Below, one piece after another: positions 14,061 through 16,725 of a DNA stretch of 16,725 nt. The first letter of the stretch is position 1; each line of letters opens with the position of its first letter. Source of the stretch: UBA6921 sp031363085 (lineage in GTDB: Bacteria; Pseudomonadota; Gammaproteobacteria; SG8-11); NCBI GenBank assembly GCA_031363085.1, contig JANLTU010000104.1, positions 1-16,725 on the forward strand, written 5' to 3'. The notes below the pieces were generated by a model that did not search any database, had not been told where the DNA came from, and worked only from the letters and a program-made list of their open reading frames with translations. The position numbers and the translations under genes are program-made.

Positions 14061-15284
14061 CTAAAACGAAAGTCGCGTGTCGCCTGAACCCTGCATCTGA
14101 TTCGACTCAAACTCAACACGCGCCCGTCCGTAGATGCCCAGCAGTTGTACATAGTTTTGCTCCGCCGTATAGCGCGAAAGCACAACATTGCGCACGTTAC
14201 TTCCCATCGTCTCAAGACTCGATGTATTAGCAACCAATTCGTTAACCGTCGCTGCAAGATTGATCGCGTTTCCTGCCTCGAACTTGATACCTGTCTGATG
14301 GTCGCTCACGAGCTCGTCGAGGCTCCCGATCCGTGATGCAATAATCGGCGTCCCACAGGCATACGCTTCCAACACGACGAGCGGAAAACCTTCGTAGCAC
14401 TCCGACGGCACGATTTGGATTTTCGCCCGGGCAACTTGCACCATAATTTCTGCCCGTGGCCTAAATCCCATGAACTCCACATTGAGTGAATTTGTTGCGG
14501 CATAGGTCGTGAGTTCGTCGCGCAGCTCACCGTCACCGAAGATCTTGAGCGGCAAGTGATGCACATCGCGCCACGCTTTCAACAAGGTACGCACGCCCTT
14601 CTCATTCTTGAGTCGGCCCACGTAGATAGCAAAATGCTCTTTCGCATCATTGCTGCCAGGCACCTCTGCGATGAAGTTCGGTTTAATTTCAATCTTGTGC
14701 GCGGGTAATCCGCCTGCAATCAGTCGGCCTGCGGAAAATCGAGACAACGCGATATAGCAATCAACCAAGCGCGTAAATGCTCCGTTGCGGCGATTGCGCT
14801 CGATCATCCATACCAACGCCGACGTCGCCGCGAGCGAACCACGATAGCAACGGTGACGCAGCGCAGGTAACAGAGTCGTTCCGACGCACAACTCGCACGG
14901 TTTGTTGTCGCGCAGCAACATTGCACCAGGGCAGATATAGCGAAAGTTGTGCAGTGTTTGCACTACCGGCACGCCGTTTTCCCTGCATGCGAGATATGCG
15001 CTGGGCGATATCTGTGGGAAGGTGTTGTGAAAGTGCGCGACATCCGGGCGGGTGCTGCGGATAAGTGCCACGATTTCACGATAGGTTCGTTTGGACCATG
15101 ATGTATCCAACGCCACACGTACACGCTTGCCAAAAGTTGAATCATCTATTGCATCGTTGAATTTCTCGAATGGAATAACGTCTATACCCCGCCCCTCCAA
15201 CAGGGCGCGCTCATTACGAAACACGGCGTCTTCACCGCTGGGTGCGCTGGAGCGATAATAATTATGCGCAAGCAGGACTTTCAC
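14061..15284 (-). CDS. GT4 family glycosyltransferase with Cys cluster
   Basis: A 407-residue retaining GT-B glycosyltransferase. The N-terminal acceptor domain starts MKVLLAHNYYRSSAPSGED, with the glycine/serine-rich loop typical of GT4. HFHNTFPQISPSAY is at 84-97 and LHNFRYICPG at 111-120. Four cysteines, Cys118, Cys130, Cys133 and Cys146, in RYICPGAMLLRDNKPCELC and RHRCYRGS form a compact cluster that may bind a metal or staple the acceptor domain. The donor domain holds AIYVGRLKNEKGVRTLLKAW (219-238) and the EX7E motif Glu298-Glu306 (SECYEGFPLVVLEAYACG). It most likely adds a sugar to a lipid-linked oligosaccharide. It ends 85 bp before the WecG-type gene and begins 18 bp after the stop of another GT4 gene. 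Confidence 0.95.
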   Translation of the reverse strand: MKVLLAHNYYRSSAPSGEDAVFRNERALLEGRGIDVIPFEKFNDAIDDSTFGKRVRVALDTSWSKRTYREIVALIRSTRPDVAHFHNTFPQISPSAYLACRENGVPVVQTLHNFRYICPGAMLLRDNKPCELCVGTTLLPALRHRCYRGSLAATSALVWMIERNRRNGAFTRLVDCYIALSRFSAGRLIAGGLPAHKIEIKPNFIAEVPGSNDAKEHFAIYVGRLKNEKGVRTLLKAWRDVHHLPLKIFGDGELRDELTTYAATNSLNVEFMGFRPRAEIMVQVARAKIQIVPSECYEGFPLVVLEAYACGTPIIASRIGSLDELVSDHQTGIKFEAGNAINLAATVNELVANTSSLETMGSNVRNVVLSRYTAEQNYVQLLGIYGRARVEFESNQMQGSGDTRLSF

Positions 15285-15302
15285 GAGGTGGATACTCTCA
15301 AT

Positions 15303-16451
15303 TCAGCGCGCACTGGTTCCAACCGGGCCGGAAAGTAAGCGCGTGATCGCGTCGATGGATACCTGAAATGTGTGTTTTTCCACTGCTCGCTGCGCAGTGG
15401 CGCGCGGAATAAGCTTCACATCCCCACACCAGCGGCGCAGTACTGCGGTGAACGCTGAAATATTTTTCGGATCGATGATTTCACCCGCACCGTAATCCCC
15501 AATCAGTTCATGACTCGCACCTGCATATTTCGAAGCCAGCACCGGTAGTCCACATGCCAATGCCTCGTTAACAACCAAGCCCCACACATCGACTAGCGAG
15601 GGAAATACAAAAACGTCCGCCGCCGCGTAGTATTCGGACAACTCATCCATAGCCTTGAAACCTGGGAAATGCACGTTGGAAATATTCAATTTTTGGACAA
15701 GAGACCGCAGCTCTGTTTCCTGCTCGCCTTTGCCAACGATAACCACGTGGTGTTGCTCCTTAAGTTGCTGTGGCAAATCACCCCATGCTTGTAAAAACAG
15801 GCTAAAACCCTTGCGCGGAATCAACTGGCCTACCGCTAGAAAAACTTTTCCACTGAGGCCAAGATTGTTTCGCGCTTGTGTTCGATCAACTCGCTCCACA
15901 CTTGTACGCCAGTAGTCGTTATCGACCGCTTGCGTGCAGTAAAAAATCTTTTCCTCAGGAACCTGCCATGTGCGCAGATACTCGCAAGCTGGGTTACCCC
16001 AAGCGAGAAATGCGGAAGCTTTTGGAAGTAAAAATCGACGCAGAAGCCGCTGTGCGCCGGAAATAGCTTTAGCGCATTCGGCGGTTTCCTCGCTCCATAG
16101 GATTAAAGGCACACCACGTCGCTGTGCGACGAAAAGCGCGATGACAGATCGCAATCCAAACTCACCGGAAATGATCACATCAGGTTTGAAGGTCATCAGA
16201 TCCCACAGTAACTTCACCGGCACCGGCAGGGATTCCACTTGCGACGTACCATTTTCTTTATGAATCGTCTTGTAGCGGATATTCCACCCCTGCGAATAGT
16301 GCAAGGGTAAATTCTCACGCGCTGCCGGATCAGAAGCGGCGGCGGGCATCGACACAAAAATTTTCAGTTCCCACGCCCGGCACTGTGCCAGCGCCGCAAA
16401 GATCGGATATCTATAAATCGGTATCCGATTGGTAAGGACCGCAAGCTTCAT
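15303..16451 (-). CDS. GT4 family glycosyltransferase
   Basis: A 382-residue GT-B glycosyltransferase from ATG 16451; the open frame extends 78 codons upstream but without similarity. The start overlaps the stop of the preceding membrane-protein gene as ATGA, indicating translational coupling. The N-terminal domain begins MKLAVLTNRIPIYRYPIFAA, with PDVIISGEFGLRS at 90-102. Donor-domain motifs are LAVGQLIPRKGFSLFLQAW (205-223) and VFVFPSLVDVWGLVVNEALACG (280-301). In the latter the usual EX7E pair reads Asp288-x7-Glu296, so the first acid is Asp. Substitution there is tolerated in some GT4 members. The linkage made is unknown. It is the likely partner of the next GT4 gene in the same transcript. 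Confidence 0.94.
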   Translation of the reverse strand: MKLAVLTNRIPIYRYPIFAALAQCRAWELKIFVSMPAAASDPAARENLPLHYSQGWNIRYKTIHKENGTSQVESLPVPVKLLWDLMTFKPDVIISGEFGLRSVIALFVAQRRGVPLILWSEETAECAKAISGAQRLLRRFLLPKASAFLAWGNPACEYLRTWQVPEEKIFYCTQAVDNDYWRTSVERVDRTQARNNLGLSGKVFLAVGQLIPRKGFSLFLQAWGDLPQQLKEQHHVVIVGKGEQETELRSLVQKLNISNVHFPGFKAMDELSEYYAAADVFVFPSLVDVWGLVVNEALACGLPVLASKYAGASHELIGDYGAGEIIDPKNISAFTAVLRRWCGDVKLIPRATAQRAVEKHTFQVSIDAITRLLSGPVGTSAR

Positions 16452-16725
16452 GATTTCACCGCAACTAGACTCACAAGCTGTTTCGTCACAAGAATTACGT
16501 CGAACAAATGCGCCCGCCGTACACACCACAGATGCAGCACGGCATAAATGAGAAACAGGATGGGCGCGCCCTCGTGGGCGATCCATTGCTGCGCAATCAG
16601 GTTGACGATGGCGGGAATCAAAAGCCACGCCAGTTGCGTCGGCGTGCACAGGCGCAACGTAGGGAAACGCATCCGGAAGATCCACAGGTTCGCGACGCTG
16701 AATAACACGAACCCTACCAATAGAG
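16448..16725 (-). CDS. C-terminal end of a multi-span membrane protein (polysaccharide locus)
   Basis: The frame is open at the right edge, so the N-terminus is outside the window. About 92 C-terminal residues are seen. They form three hydrophobic stretches (VGFVLFSVANLWIF, LAWLLIPAIVNLIAQQW, ILFLIYAVLHLW) with charged loops between, ending DVILVTKQLVSLVAVKS. The stop TGA overlaps the ATG of the next glycosyltransferase. In this position a Wzx-type flippase, Wzy-type polymerase or a membrane acyltransferase would all be plausible. The visible part shows no diagnostic motif, so I do not choose between them. Confidence 0.75.
   Translation of the reverse strand, partial: LLVGFVLFSVANLWIFRMRFPTLRLCTPTQLAWLLIPAIVNLIAQQWIAHEGAPILFLIYAVLHLWCVRRAHLFDVILVTKQLVSLVAVKS

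Noticed and set aside
16452..16685. 78-codon upstream extension of the GT4 gene
   Set aside because: It overlaps the preceding membrane-protein gene in another frame; GT4 similarity starts at ATG 16451, which has the ATGA overlap.

Overview
The window reads as a proteobacterial chromosome, most likely a Beta- or Gammaproteobacterium. Support: the gene order truA-trpF-(trpB), a type II citrate synthase, a tRNA with its 3' CCA encoded, and G+C-rich codon use in the housekeeping part. The sequence does not fix the genus.

Left part (1-7740). Almost everything is on the minus strand. Reading from right to left: tadA, tRNA-Ser(CGA), gltA, a small lipoprotein, a YihY/BrkB membrane protein, a solitary CbiQ/EcfT-like membrane protein, truA and trpF. 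Several of these genes are 1-50 bp apart and probably co-transcribed. Downstream of trpF the expected trpB is not intact. Instead there is an unrecognised membrane-anchored protein flanked by two oppositely oriented copies of a palindromic repeat. After that comes only the first ~35 codons of trpB, with a 9-bp tandem duplication. The trpB similarity then breaks off into an unrelated open frame that runs off the left edge.

Middle (7741-9165). This is a mobile-element scar. It holds a REP-like palindrome pair, the C-terminal tail of an IS1182/IS5-type transposase, and an N-terminally truncated, frameshifted IS256-family transposase. It marks the boundary between conserved core genes and a variable locus.

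Right part (9166-16725). This is a surface-polysaccharide locus (O-antigen, capsule or exopolysaccharide). Read from right to left it has the end of a membrane protein, two GT4 glycosyltransferases, a WecG/TagA/CpsF glycosyltransferase, a class I methyltransferase and an FkbM methyltransferase. A convergent plus-strand CysE-like hexapeptide acetyltransferase and a minus-strand acyltransferase-3 membrane protein follow. The segment from about 9166 to 13160 is visibly more A+T-rich than the flanks, as expected for transferred polysaccharide genes. Together these enzymes would assemble a lipid-linked glycan and decorate it with methyl and acyl groups.

The most interesting points are the broken trpB with its unrecognised fused neighbour, the repeat-bounded insert between trpF and trpB, and a long inverted repeat that can occlude the gltA ribosome-binding site. 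I found no CRISPR array, no recognisable defence system and no complete mobile element.
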